The notes under the pieces were generated by a model. The model worked only from the letters and a program-made list of their open reading frames with translations. It was not told the DNA's origin and searched no databases. This document shows positions 49,701 to 61,514 of a stretch of 64,000 bases of DNA, one piece after another. The translations under genes and the position numbers were made by a program. Source of the DNA: Eumeta japonica (lineage: Eukaryota; Arthropoda; Insecta; Lepidoptera; Psychidae); contig BGZK01000760.1 in NCBI GenBank assembly GCA_005406025.1, positions 1 through 64,000 of the forward strand, read 5' to 3'. How positions within the stretch are numbered: the first letter of the stretch is position 1; each line of letters starts with the position of its first letter.

Positions 49701-52700
49701 CTCTGTATTCATAAACGGTGCAACAACATATTATTTTTATTTATAAGCTAGTGACCATTGCATACCTTTCTTGCTTTCTGGACTAATAATTAATAGTTTT
49801 ATGGGTAGTTTTTCAACTTTAAGTGCTTAAAATTTAGTCTCTTTGACTAGGCCTATATAAGATTTTTTAGCGTGTCCCGTGCTGATCTTTCCATTTATTT
49901 GCTATATAAATTTCTTTTGTTAGTCTGCTTTCATTCATTCATTTCAGATGGCTAAATCAGCTCAACATATCTTTTTCTATTATTGTCACTACATTTTTCA
50001 AACACGTCATTCTCTGACATAATTTCTCCTTTATCTATCTTTCAAGGACATTTTCACACTTACTATACAGGGATAGCATCTCCAATGCACTAATACATTG
50101 ATTCTACTTTCATGTTTCTTCTGCCGTATTCAATTTTCACTGTTACACATAAGTGTAGGGATCAAGACTCCATAATGAATAGTCAGACTTGTTTATTGTG
50201 AGATGGTTAATATTCATAATAGCAAACATGGCCCCATTCACTTTGTTTCCCAGATTTATTCTCTATTTAATATATCAACTCAAATATATAAGCTCTTACA
50301 CTTGTTCAGTTCTTTCATCTCCCATCCATAAACCTATTGCATACAGACTTGCCTTTGCTTCATCAAACATTATGATATTAGTTTTGCTAACATTTATTTT
50401 CATACAGTATCTGTGTATATTATAAAACATATTATTTTATGTTTATCTATACTTATACCAACTTAAATAAATAATAAAATTTTAATAATAAATTCCAAAT
50501 TACACAGTCTTTGATTTTTTTTTGTTTTTAGTGCCTAAACTTATATTATAGTGGTTTATAATATTACAGCAATAATGTACATAAATACATTAGTCAAATA
50601 ATAGAAAAGCCATTTATTAAGTAGTAGAACATCATACAACAGGATTTAGACCATGTTGTTCAGTGGACGAGACTGGCTTGTTTATCTTAATGATTCATAT
50701 TGTACAGCCCTACATATAGTTTACAATAACCTTAACAACGGTGAGATTCAAACTCTCATTTGAAATAATTAAACTGTTAAAGTTAAAAACTAAACATGTT
50801 AAAATATATTGTTTTAACATCACAATTGGCAGTTGACTAAGTTAATCTTAAAGGTAATGTTTAGTTTTGAACTTAAAAAAGTTAGCAGTTAACTATTGCG
50901 AATGAGAGTTTAAAGAACACAGCTGCAAGTATATTTTCTTACTGCCCTTACAGCCTGTATAACTTTAAATGGGATATACATATTAGTACGAAGGGTTCTC
51001 CTTAGAAATGATCTATGGAGAACCCTAGCCATGCATGGTGTGAGTAGTTGATTGATAGAGCCACTGCAATCCCTATATAGAGGCTCCAATGCTTGCTTCA
51101 GAATAAATAGAGCATACACGGGCTGGTTTGATATCCACAGGGGTGTTAGACAAGGATGTGTAGTTTTACCGTGGCTATTCAATGTATTCATGGATAGCTG
51201 TCCTTTATGATTTGAAAGAGTGTGAGTGTGGAGTAAGAATGGATAAGCTGTTTGTTAAATATGTCCTGTATGCTGATGATCAAGTAATATTTGTGTCAGT
51301 AAGTCTGAGGCATTGACACTAACCGAACTGTAGATTTCTTATAGATATTCCTGTACTCTATATATAAAGAACTAATTGCAGTATTTTTTTCAAAATCTTA
51401 GGTACATTCGTTTCGGAGATAGGAGGAGAGTAATCAATTTTCATCTATTTTCTTCAAAATTATTATATATATATATTCAAGATCCTCACAATAAGTCACA
51501 TGGTAAAATTTCAGAAACTTTTTCTAAAATTTCTTCTTTACCTCCTTAAAAGTGACCTCCATATTTTAAATTCATTTATTTTTCTTATATGTCCATGTTG
51601 ATGCACAGACATACATATATGGACCAAACGCTAGCTTAATCAGTTCAGTAGAAGAGAAAATTGGCTATGACAGATGGGTCGACAGATAGAATCCTATAAG
51701 AGTTCCGTTTTTTCATTTGGAGGTATGGAACCTTAAAATATCTTTTTAAATATAGGGCCTTCTCTTGCAAGATACAGAACTGATAGAGAGGGTACAGAAG
51801 ACAGCAACAAAAAATGGTTATATTCTTTAGAAAAAGGCATATTAAAATCTTGAACTTAATCTTAGCACATTTGAACTCTACTTGAACTTAACCTCACCGC
51901 ACTTGAACAGCTATGAAAATGAGATTTCATAGAAACATTTTGGATGTGTTAGTGTTAATTGTAATTAAGGCTTATACGAGTCATAATAAAAATTTAAGAA
52001 GGCAAACAAAAAGCTAGTCAAACCTCCATGTTTGACTCAAGAATAAACTTTTTGCTCAACTGAGTGCTCTAGGTTTGAAATGCATTATATTATTCAGTGT
52101 GGATGATTTGACTGTAAACATTGCTAAAAAAAGTTTGACCTACTTAAAATAATAAAACTTAAAAATGCAATGAAAACCAAATGTGTGCATCAGCTCCAAG
52201 AGCTGCTAGTGCATTCATTGAATAATAACAATATAGTTATGATAAAATATAAGTTACATAAGCTGTCCAGTTTTTTTTGTGGGAAGTTTGACTATGTGGT
52301 TGTGTCAACTTTTTATGGTTGAAAGAACTGATAGCTAAACCTGAGACTCTACTCAGAGCTAAATAAGTCTGACCTTTAATAAAAAGGTAACTACCTAAAT
52401 TGTTAAAAGCTCGATCTAGTTGTTCCCTGTAATTTATGTATGGTCATTGCCCATCACAAAATCAATAAAAGCATATATTGCTAATATTTCCTTTACCATC
52501 TAAAACATCATACTCGCCACATTGGATGCCTGTTATATTTGTCATCACATTACAAAAATATAACTAGACATTAAATAAAGAAAATTTTCAGAATTCTTAA
52601 AATCTAATTTTAAAGGAGCCCTTTGAAATCTTTAACATTGGTACCTCTTAATAAGGATTCATAATGTAAATGCTTTATTTGACAATTTGTTATTCCAAGT

Positions 52701-55700
52701 TTCAATTAATTACTTAAATTGTATATATTTTTGCAATTGCTTTTAACATCTTTTATTTTGACATTCTACCTATTTGGAAAAAAAAAAAATTGTACAGCTT
52801 ATGGCATGCAAAATTCTCCATGTTGATGTTTTTATGACATCTTACAAAATTTGGATTTGCCATGATGAATCCAACAATACCTTAATTGTAGAAATTCATC
52901 CAGCCTTTTAGGTGATATGCATAATAAAGATTATTACAAACACATATGCATAAATATGCATGAAAAACCAAACCCTTCATTTGTAGTTGAATATAAACAA
53001 AATTCATTGAACAATAAAATAAAAAGATTAAAAACTGAAAATAAAATGTTACTCCTTTATTTAAACAAAGCTGGTTGATTCAAAAGAAAAAAACTTAATC
53101 CTAAAACATAACTGTAAAATTTAACAAATCTCCATTCACTATCTGTCAAACCATTATTGCATAACTCGTCATTTGTATATGAGATCAATGGTGTGATAGT
53201 TCCAAATTCTAATTGATACTGAAAATAGCTGGACTAATGTCTACCATACATAAGTATGTATAGTAGATAATAGTCTACAGCTATTTTCAATATCATTAGA
53301 ATATGTTTAAGTGAGTACATTTTCATATATTTCAGCTTTCGATTAAAAATAAACAGTATCAATATGAGTCTAAATAGACTCATATTGATACTGTTTATTT
53401 ATCAGTAAGTATAGTCTTTAAGTATGTCTAAAGTAAATACTTTTGTATCAAACTTCAATACTTCCATGTTTGCATTAGGTATTTAATATTAATTTTTGTA
53501 ACAGACTTGTAGTTTTTCGATCATATCTAAAAATTCTGCAAATATTGTAACTAAGTTTAAACATTTTTCATAATTTGTTTAAATAAATTATGATAAAAAA
53601 TATAATTTTAATAATAAAAGCTGTTTGAAATGTAATATAAAATTTTTATATTAATATCAGTTAATGTACAGGTGTTATGCTCCTCTATAGAATGTATATC
53701 CAGAAATAAATAAATAAAAAAAATAAAATCTATAAGTTTGTCTTTATTATTATTTTTTTTTTTTGATGAATCGGTATTGCATACAACAATGTGCTACAGT
53801 TTTTGATTTCAAAATTTTATTTCACTTGATTTCATCTTAAAACATTAGGTGAAGATTATGCGCCTGTCATCATAATGTGATGCAACTAACAAAACTAATG
53901 TACAATGATTGTTCAGCATGTGCAAGAAGTTGTTACCTTGCACTTAAATAATTGAATAGCAGGGGTGTGCGAATAATTCGAATTTACGAATTATTCGTCT
54001 CGAATCGAATAATTCGATTTCACGAATAATTTGAGAAATTCGAATTATTCGTTATTTTTCGAATAATTCGCGAATTAACGAATAATTTCGAAATTTTGAA
54101 ATGTTTAAACATGGGATTCGTCCTGCTGTATGGATAAATTTATTACTCACAGTTTTAATTAATCTCAATAAAAATAGAGAATATACGACATATGAATATA
54201 CGAATATGCAACAGAAGATGCTCTATTAGATATACAAAATTATTAAACTACCTATAATTACAAATTTTTGTTTAAAAATAATAAATAAGACACTGAATCA
54301 GGTGATAATGATGTACACTTGTCCTATTATTCCCTATTATTATTGCAAAATTTTACAATAATAAATAATAGGGCTATTTTGAGAATCAGATTTTTTTTAT
54401 GCAATAGAATGTACAAAACCACTCAATGGCTTAGAATTATTATTGAAAATTGACGAATGATTGGAAATATTATATAATTATTTTAATATAAATATACAAT
54501 TTGTATAAAAAATATACAAATTTTTTGAAAAATTCGAACGATTCGGAAAATTATGATTAATTCGAATAATTTGTAAATTCGAATTATTCGATTCGAACAC
54601 TATTCGCACACCCCTATTGAATAGACATTTTTATATTTAATTTTTTTTAGAAGTATTGTTCATATCTTTATTTGCATACTAATTATAAAATCTTCGTATA
54701 AGGTAAAGTTACTTTAATTAAGATAGCAATTAAACAGATAAATGTGTAATTCAGTTATAAAAAAAATTAATGGGGCAGTAAGATTTCAAAAAATAGTTAC
54801 AATAAGAAAATTTAACTTTTTTTAACTAACTGTGCAACATAAAGGAGGGTAATGTGTTTATCAGTCTGTATATTTGTCTATTCATTTGTGGTACTCTAGA
54901 GACCAAATGCATGGTTCGATTTCAATGATTCTTATGTCAATTAATTTTTCTTAGTATTTGTCATCAGACATGACAGTAATTAAAATTCAATATGGTGACA
55001 ACCAGACACTATATTGCGGAAAAGAAAACAAAAAATTGACAAATATGACAAATGAAGTATCATTGAATTGGTTTTTTAAAATGACCATCAGGTTTTGACA
55101 ATCATTTTGAATGACTATTTAGGATCTAGAGTTAAAATCTGTTATAAGGACATCGAAGGGACTACTCATATTTAGCTATAAAAACTGATAGTTGTAACAA
55201 ACATTGATGTTTTCTACATTCAATTTCCTGCCGATGATGCCATGCCGAGCCCGGAAACGTTGAATCCAACTAGACAAGCAAACCAAATCATCACCAAAAG
55301 TTGAGCAAAATCATTTACTTTTTGTTAAAAGAATTGGTCCATTTATTGGCTCAGTATTTGTCCTTTGATATTTAAACCACTTTAACAAAGCTTCCTCAAT
55401 ATTTGTATGCTTCTTGTTCTGATTAATTATATTTTCAAAAAATTTTTGTCATAAGGGATGGAATTTTTTCCCCCTTTTTCTAAATAGATGAGATTGTCGA
55501 GTATGATACACCAAGTTCTTTTGCTAAGTCTTTGTTTGGAATTCTACTCTCTAGCTTTGAAGTAATATGCGATTTTTTCATATTAATTTCTTTTCTTTTT
55601 ATTTGCGACATGTTAAAAGTTTCGCAATAAACTTAACAATATGTTTTGGTGCATATTGTGTACAGATAAATAACATATTGGCTAAAGAGATATGAAGAAG

Positions 55701-57605
55701 CGAGCCTTGACTCTATGGCATGCACGTGTTTTGTTTCCAAGAATTACAAAACACCCTAAAACATCATAAAAGTTAACATAACATGGTGGTGAGTGTGTTA
55801 TGTTTACTTTTATGATAATAGCCATCGACCATTATACTGTGTCTATTCAAATCGTTTACAATACAACTAAACTGGTCATTCTAAAGATATAGTTCTTCAA
55901 AAACATTAGTCAAATGTGGTCACTTAATGTCCTATGTTGTAGTAAGCAATGTCGTAAAAAGTAATGTTTTTGATAAGGCAGCCGAGATCTTTGATTTATA
56001 AGCGGTATGTTGTTCTAAACGATGTCGCAATAAACAGTTTAACTGTATAGTGATTTAAAGTTGGTTACCAACCATTCTTATTTCAATTTATAAAACTTAT
56101 AATAAAGCTGTGTTAAAGTTCATATATATATAATAGGACTTATCAATGTGAAAAATGATTTTTATAGTACATTTCATATAATTCCTAAGATCAAATGACA
56201 ACTGCACAATATTACTGTTTTCAAAGATAATTTATGACCATTGCCTGAAGTATTACTTTAACAAAAATAAATTAATAAAAAAACAGATATAATATTAATA
56301 AGTAATTGATAGTAATATATTGATAAAAGAAATTTATTATGATTATTACGAGACACATCATTGACAACACTAATGACAAGCAAGAAATTTTAAAATATTG
56401 TTAAAACAGAACTAAAAAAGTTCATATATATATAATGTGGGGCTTGTCAGCACTATAGCATCTACAATCTTTAGAGATCTTAATGACACTCACCATACAT
56501 GTTCTATGGACGATTACAAAGGTCGAGTTCAAATTTAAGCCAAACCAGTCAACTAGTTTAGTCTAAACAGCATTTCAAAATTTTAAAAATCAGAAAATTA
56601 CATATTTCACATAAATTACATGTGAAAATAAAATAGAATCTACTTTCATTTCATCTGCCGAATGGCCTACCTTTCTTTTTGCAGAAACATTACTTTTAAA
56701 CTCAATGCACTGAAGCATTCCTTGAACATTATTATTATATGGAAGAGGAAAGGTCAAAATATACATTGATGAGCATGAAAAAACATAATCATCATGTAAC
56801 TTACATTATTTACTAATTTACGCTTTTTAGAAGATCCAATGATGGGCATGTCAGAGTCTTCACGGTGAAAAAATTTGTTATGGTAAAGAACTGCTCCAGC
56901 ATTATAAAAATCAACCTGACAATAGTCACAATGGAAAGTCTCCTCACTTTTAGTTCCTGCACTGTGACTTGTTAAATGCTTGTTGTATAAATGCTGAAAT
57001 ATCCAATAAACATAAAAATATTAACCTTGAAAGTACATAACAAGAAATATCATAGATAATTTGGATTGAATAAAGTTTGCATATTACAAGTGCAGCTAGA
57101 GTTTGGTGTTATCATTTTGTGATAAGGTTAAATAACAAATTATCACAATTTTTGTGAATGACAACTCAATAGTGTTAGGGCATAGTCCATCAAACTAACC
57201 TTCATAGTAAACAGTTTTCCGCACCAAGGGCAAAAATACTTCGCGTCGTGATCTGGATGCGCCTTATGCTTGTGAGTGATTGCTTTGGATATTGTCAGAA
57301 AAGTTTCCGTGCATACATCGCAACTTACCATCTCAGTGGTTTCGGATTTTTGCTTATTATTATTTGCAACACTTCTTAAAGCTTCATCGTGAGATTGTTT
57401 TTTTGCTGTTATAAGATTGTGAAGGTTTGGATCTCCATGTTGTCTATAATGAATAATAATTTTTATGATTCTCTATTCTATTATATATGTCAAAATGATA
57501 GTAAACAAGGCATTTCGGAGCCTACCTGAAATGTATCTGATAAGTCTCTTTGTCGTCGAACGAGTCTTTGCAGAATATACAAGTGTAATTCTGTGTTGTT
57601 GACAT
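43746..57605 (-). CDS. Large six-finger C2H2 zinc-finger protein with repetitive disordered tail
   Basis: Ortholog not recognised; the fingers suggest a nuclear nucleic-acid-binding protein. Seven exons: 57605-57526, 57443-57200, 56993-56805, 48638-48573, 47599-47445, 47362-47254 and 47177-43746. All use GT-AG and join in phase to 1,424 residues. C2H2 fingers: C9-C12-H25-H29, C68-C71-H84-H89, C98-C101-H114-H118, C130-C133-H146-H151, C179-C182-H195-H200 and C213-C216-H229-H233. Fingers 1, 3 and 5 are split by introns. Possible nuclear-localisation clusters are SSKKRKL (162-168) and HKKHKKHKKSKK (307-318). Residues 282-1424 are one exon: Asn/Lys/Ser/Glu-rich, with acidic runs and about ten copies of a motif like N.[LI][TS][IV]K[ST]-N. 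An L-KL--QG--VK element occurs at 376-388 and 1380-1392. The end is acidic (LAEDSDD). The start is the first ATG before finger 1; the 5' UTR is undefined. Confidence 0.9.
50030..50420 (-). pseudogene. LINE reverse-transcriptase C-terminal fragment
   Basis: The minus strand gives KVNGAMFAIMN, then a diverged NAVEM-like block, the same segment as at 25530-25810. It is interrupted by stops. Confidence 0.65.
51060..51310 (+). pseudogene. LINE reverse-transcriptase palm fragment
   Basis: The plus strand encodes GWFDIHRGVRQGC, then WLFNVFMDSC and, in a shifted frame, VKYVLYADDQVIFVSV with YADD at 51269-51280. Same family as 19330-20010; opposite strand to the neighbouring fragment at 50030-50420, so they are separate insertions or a rearranged copy. 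Confidence 0.8.
53206..53302. other. 97-nt imperfect hairpin
   Basis: The two halves are nearly reverse complements: 'gaaaatagctg' pairs with 'cagctattttc', and 'gtctaccatacata' with 'tgtatagtagat'. Flanking 'attctaattgata' pairs with 'tatcattagaat', with few bulges. The size matches a pre-miRNA, but a MITE origin is equally possible. It lies in intron 3 of the zinc-finger gene. Confidence 0.8.
53347..53400. repeat. Perfect 26-bp palindrome with 2-nt spacer
   Basis: Arms 53347-53372 and 53375-53400 are exact reverse complements (core 'cagtatcaatatgagtcta'), separated by AA. Sits 44 bases beyond the 97-nt hairpin. Confidence 0.95.
53960..54616. mobile_element. 657-bp hAT-type MITE with 8-bp target duplication
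   Basis: Left end 'caggggtgtgcgaataattc'; right end 'gaacactattcgcacacccc' plus ta. The terminal inverted repeat is exact for 15 bases after the first base (the terminal C/G pair is mutated at the right end). Perfect 8-bp direct repeats TTGAATAG flank it at 53952-53959 and 54617-54624. Subterminal regions are packed with 'cgaataattcgaa' palindromes; the middle is AT-rich and non-coding. Confidence 0.93.
55225..55615 (-). pseudogene. Tigger/pogo transposase N-terminal relic (CENP-B-type DNA-binding domain)
   Basis: The minus strand begins MSQIKRKEINMKKSHITSKL, with a helix-turn-helix segment IPNKDLAKELGVSYSTIS. After a TAG it continues in other frames with ALLKWFKYQRTNTEPINGPI, then a WIQRFRARHGI-like block near 55240. 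That order is the tandem HTH (CENPB_N plus CENPB-type) domain of pogo/Tigger transposases. The DDE catalytic part is absent. Multiple stops and frameshifts. Confidence 0.8.
55766..55811. repeat. Short inverted repeat
   Basis: 'aaagttaacataaca' and 'tgttatgtttacttt' form a 15-bp stem with one mismatch around a loop of about 13 bases. Confidence 0.7.
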
Positions 57606-58950
57606 TTTTAATAAACGACACTATTATTAATTCATTAGTTGTCCACATTCCACATTAAAACAATGTAAAACGTTTCCAAATGTGCAACGTTTGTAATTAA
57701 TACTTAGTACACACCACTAAATAACACACCACAGTAGAACAATAATTCATTACATTGTCTTTAATTTTTAGATATTAACAATCATAATAATTAACATCCA
57801 TAGATATTATTACAGAAAATCCAGAATTTTACGCTATGAGTATAGTCATGCACAAGCAAGCTATCATCCATTTTTTTTTTATTTTAGGGCGAGTTCACAC
57901 TGATCTGAATTTAGATCCGAATGAGAAATAGAAGAGTAAGATTTTTGTCTTAATAATTGATTTTGCTGTAAAGAAATCATCATACTTATTACGCTATTTA
58001 GAAAATGTTTTTGTTACTAAAACCAAATTAGACGATTAAATGATAAGTAAACATTGATATATGTATCACGGATGCGTTCTCTAGTAAAAATGTGATTTCT
58101 TAAAAATATATCCGACGAATACAATAACCTATGGATCTAAAATACTTATACCTAAAAGTAATTTTTTAAATATAAAGATCTGAATTTGAAGATCTAAAAT
58201 ATTTATAAAATAACTTGAACAGCCGCGACTACTACACTCCCAAACCATTACGCCCCAAGAGTGACAAATCCTCGACTACTACTAAGTCCTCGATTCTACA
58301 GTCGATTCCTCATCATACTCTTCAAAGTCAATTGATAGCCATTACTCACATACGCACGCCTTCACATTTGTATTCTTATCTTATTTTACACTGTGTAAAT
58401 GAACGATTTTATCGCAGCGATTCAACGTTACCGTATCTGTCTCAAATATAATATGTCGATGATAAAGTTGTGATTCTACAATTTTAGAACTAAAATAATA
58501 TTTTATAATAATATTCATAAGCTTTATTTGTATCAAAGCTTTTAGTTCGTATTATGAATTGTAAGCTAATGTACTTATATGCATATTATGAATTGTGAGC
58601 TTCAACCATGAACGTAAATAATAGACATCCAATATATTGCTAGGTAACGATTAGCATCCTCTAAAATAAGTCTCATAAGCATGGTAACTCTATTAGCTAT
58701 TAACGTGCGTACCGACTGTTATTACGCTGTCAATTGATGATGTATGAAATATTTTCTTATTCTTTCTCCTGTATTTAATTTAAGAAGTCAGTGATAGTTA
58801 TTCAAAGTTTAATTCTAAAAATAATACATTATCAAAAAAGTTAGATATTTTTTTTTATATCAGTGGAGGCGTTAGGCATTGGTGACGTCGGCGACCACCG
58901 ACGGCCTCTCGCTAAAAGGAATTGCAAAAAAAATTATGATTACATTGTAT
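57606..58950. other. Intergenic upstream of the zinc-finger gene
   Basis: Presumed promoter region of the minus-strand gene followed by AT-rich DNA; no second gene or clear element seen. The open frame at 58215-58451 has no recognisable features. Confidence 0.5.
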
Positions 58951-58959
58951 TATACATAG

Positions 58960-59212
58960 TATTTTTTTTTTATTGGGACAGTGTGGGTATATATTAAACC
59001 GTAAGAGATAAGAGAAAACTATATTTAGAAACTTTATTGATAAAATGTATATTTATTTTTTAGGTTAAGTGCGATCTTTACCAGATTCGACGTTAAATTC
59101 ATGAAAATTTTTTATTAGACTAATCAACTTCTTTTTTTTTATCGGGAACAAATCATTCTAATGAACCAAAAAATCCAAACACGAGAATTCAGTTACATTT
59201 AAAAAAATGGAT
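58960..59212. repeat. Left long terminal inverted repeat of the 2.8-kb transposon
   Basis: Pairs with 61515-61775 over about 240 bases with scattered substitutions and indels. Confidence 0.85.
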
Positions 59213-59289
59213 GTGTGTGCTTATGTACGCGCATGAGAAGTTATATTTCTTTGGCATCATTAAAAAAATAGTTTTGAATTGAATGCAAA

Positions 59290-59492
59290 ATAATTAATTA
59301 TAATGATTATTAATTAATAAATAATTAATTATAATGATTATTAATTAATAAATAACTAATTATAATGATTATTAATTTATAAATAATTAATTATAATGAT
59401 TATTAATTAATAAATAATTAATTATAATGATTATTAATTAATAAATAATTAATTACATTTATTAATAAATAATTAATTACATTTATTAATCT
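59290..59492. repeat. AT-only tandem array, 31-bp unit x5 plus 24-bp unit x2
   Basis: Five units of 31 bp starting 'ataattaattataatgatta' (59290, 59321, 59352, 59383, 59414), nearly identical. Two 24-bp derivatives with 'acattt' follow at 59445 and 59469. Confidence 0.93.
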
Positions 59493-59906
59493 AATAATAA
59501 ATTTAAAAATTAAATTTAAGTTTATTCATTTTATAAATATTTATTATTCACTTTGTTTAATATTCACTTTTCATTTTCTCAATAAATTTTCATTAAATTT
59601 GTTTATTTCTTTTTATAAATATTTATTATTTATTCAATTTAATAATAAATATGAAAAATTAATATTTTAATTTCATGTTTGATTTTAATTTTTATAACAA
59701 TTTTTTCATTAAATGTTTTATTAAGTTTATTTCTCTATTTAGTAAATATTAAATAACCAATAATAAATATTTAAAATTAAAAAAATAATAATATTTGGTA
59801 TTAATTGCATTAAATAATTATATTGTAATTTATATCAATAAATAATACATACGGAAAGTATAAAAGCACAATTTTTTTCACTAATATTTACGAATAGTAA
59901 AAACTT

Positions 59907-59980
59907 GGCCCATGAGGGGATCGAACCCGTGACCTTCGCGTTATTGGCACGACGTTCTAAACCAACTGAGCTAATGGGTC
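59907..59980 (-). tRNA. tRNA-Ile(AAT)-like sequence, probably pseudogene or SINE head
   Basis: A 74-nt cloverleaf can be drawn on the minus strand, with A box TAGCTCAGTTGG and B box GGTTCGATCCC, both matching pol III consensus. The anticodon position reads AAT. Defects: acceptor pair 2-71 is A-C, one D-stem mismatch, two T-stem mismatches at its base, and the invariant U33 is C. These argue against a working tRNA. Confidence 0.6.
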
Positions 59981-60239
59981 ATTGAGATGTACGAAAAACC
60001 TGTTAATTTTGTGTTACACTGATGCGCGCGCATCTTAAAATTTCACTCTCATCATTTTTTCATAATACGCCTAAAGAAGTATAACTTCAAAAACTGTTCT
60101 TATGTTACCTAAGTAAGTAAGCACAGTAATTTAGTAAATTTTATGAAAATAAAAATCGACATAGTGTATTCATACTTAGAATTTTATTTTAGATTATATT
60201 AGGAAAATTTCAAGACTATTTCTCGCAGTCCGGTCACTA

Positions 60240-61311
60240 AAGGCGATTGCATAATAATATTACAATAAATGTTCCAAGTTACTCTCTTTTTCCCAAATAT
60301 ACAGTCGAGCATGTTTTCGTTAACCACGCGTTACTTTTCGCAGCGACAGGTGATGATTATTATGCAGAATATTTAAGACACTACTTTTTAATTCTTCTAA
60401 TGTGTTGTATCTACTTTTGTACACTTCATTTTTTAAACAGACTAAAAAAAAAATCTGTGGGATTATATCTAGAGTTCGTGGCAGCCATTTTGTGGAGTCA
60501 TGCATGCCTATCCATTTTCGGAAAAATGATTGCTTAATAAATCTTTAATTACTAAGCTATTGTGTGCCGTAGTTCTGTCTAATTGAAAATAAATTTTTCG
60601 ACGTTCTTCCAACGGAAAGTTGTCAAGTTTTTCAAGCACTTGTAACATTATTTCTTGAAGTTTTTCTATGTTTAGCGTACCTTTATATAAATAAATAGCA
60701 AAAATTCTATTGTCTAATATGGCACACCAACAGGAATGAGAATCGTACTTGATTATGAGACTCCGTCGTTTTCAAAAGAATGGTTTATGACCAGTAGTGG
60801 TTATTTTTGCGATTGCACATTCCATTATTCGAAAAATGACTTTCATGATTCCATATGATTGATTGCAAAAAATTTCGATCAACAGTCGCTCGTCGTACAA
60901 ACCAACGACAAAATTGTAGTCTGCGTTTTTGGTCCCCAGAAACTAAAGCCTACAAGCCTACAATTTTCCCTTCTACATAAGATTAGTAATTATGTCGTTT
61001 ATTTTTCTTACTATTGACTTGTAAATTCCTATATTATTTGAAGCTTCATATAAAGAAGCGTTTGGATAAACCTGAAAATATCCTAACACACCAATTACGG
61101 TAAATTCTTTTGTAGCTGTTGTAGATTTTTTTTGTTTGGAGTCAAAGCAACTGTTTTGATGTAGATTATGAATTAAACTTTAAAATGTTTTGTGATTGGA
61201 CACTTCACGTCGTGGATATTTTAAATGGTACCATTTGAGAGCATTTGTAGTGTTCCGGTAATTAATAAAATACGCTACAATTAAATGAACTTTTTCTGGA
61301 TTAGATAACAT
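60240..61311 (-). pseudogene. Decayed DDE transposase (DUF4817-type N-terminus)
   Basis: Transposase of the 2.8-kb element. The minus strand starts with ATG at 61311 (MLSNPEKVHLIVAYF), followed by the helix-turn-helix region (LKWYHLKYPRREVSNHKTF). Further in come LQFCRWFVRRATVDRNFL, FSNNGM and CWCAILDNRIFAIYLYKG. The catalytic-core blocks follow: IYFQLDRTTAHNSLV (for the usual FQQDGAPAHN) and WIGMHDSTKWLPRTLDI (for WIGRHGPVEWPPRSPDL). A last block is YNTLEEL. Internal stops and frame changes, and the loss of the Asp and Pro residues in these motifs, show it is inactive. Confidence 0.82.
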
Positions 61312-61514
61312 GGCGAATTTAAAGGAAACTAATCTCATACGAAAATAGTGATTTTTTTTTTATTATTCCAAGTAAACGGAAAAACAGGCAGTAAGCGTAA
61401 GTAAAAAAAATTGTAATTTTGCCCTTAGTGTTTATATTTTTCATTTAAACATTAAGGCAAAATAATTACCAGCCAGTATTTTTATATCAACTGATTTCTG
61501 AATGTATGACAACA

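Larger units (their letters stand above)
48639..56804 (-). other. Intron 3 of the zinc-finger gene, 8.2 kb, transposon-rich
   Basis: Holds LINE fragments in both directions, two strong hairpins, a hAT-type MITE and a Tigger/pogo relic, each listed separately. No additional exon is required, because flanking exons join in phase (finger 4 upstream, finger 5 downstream). Confidence 0.75.
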
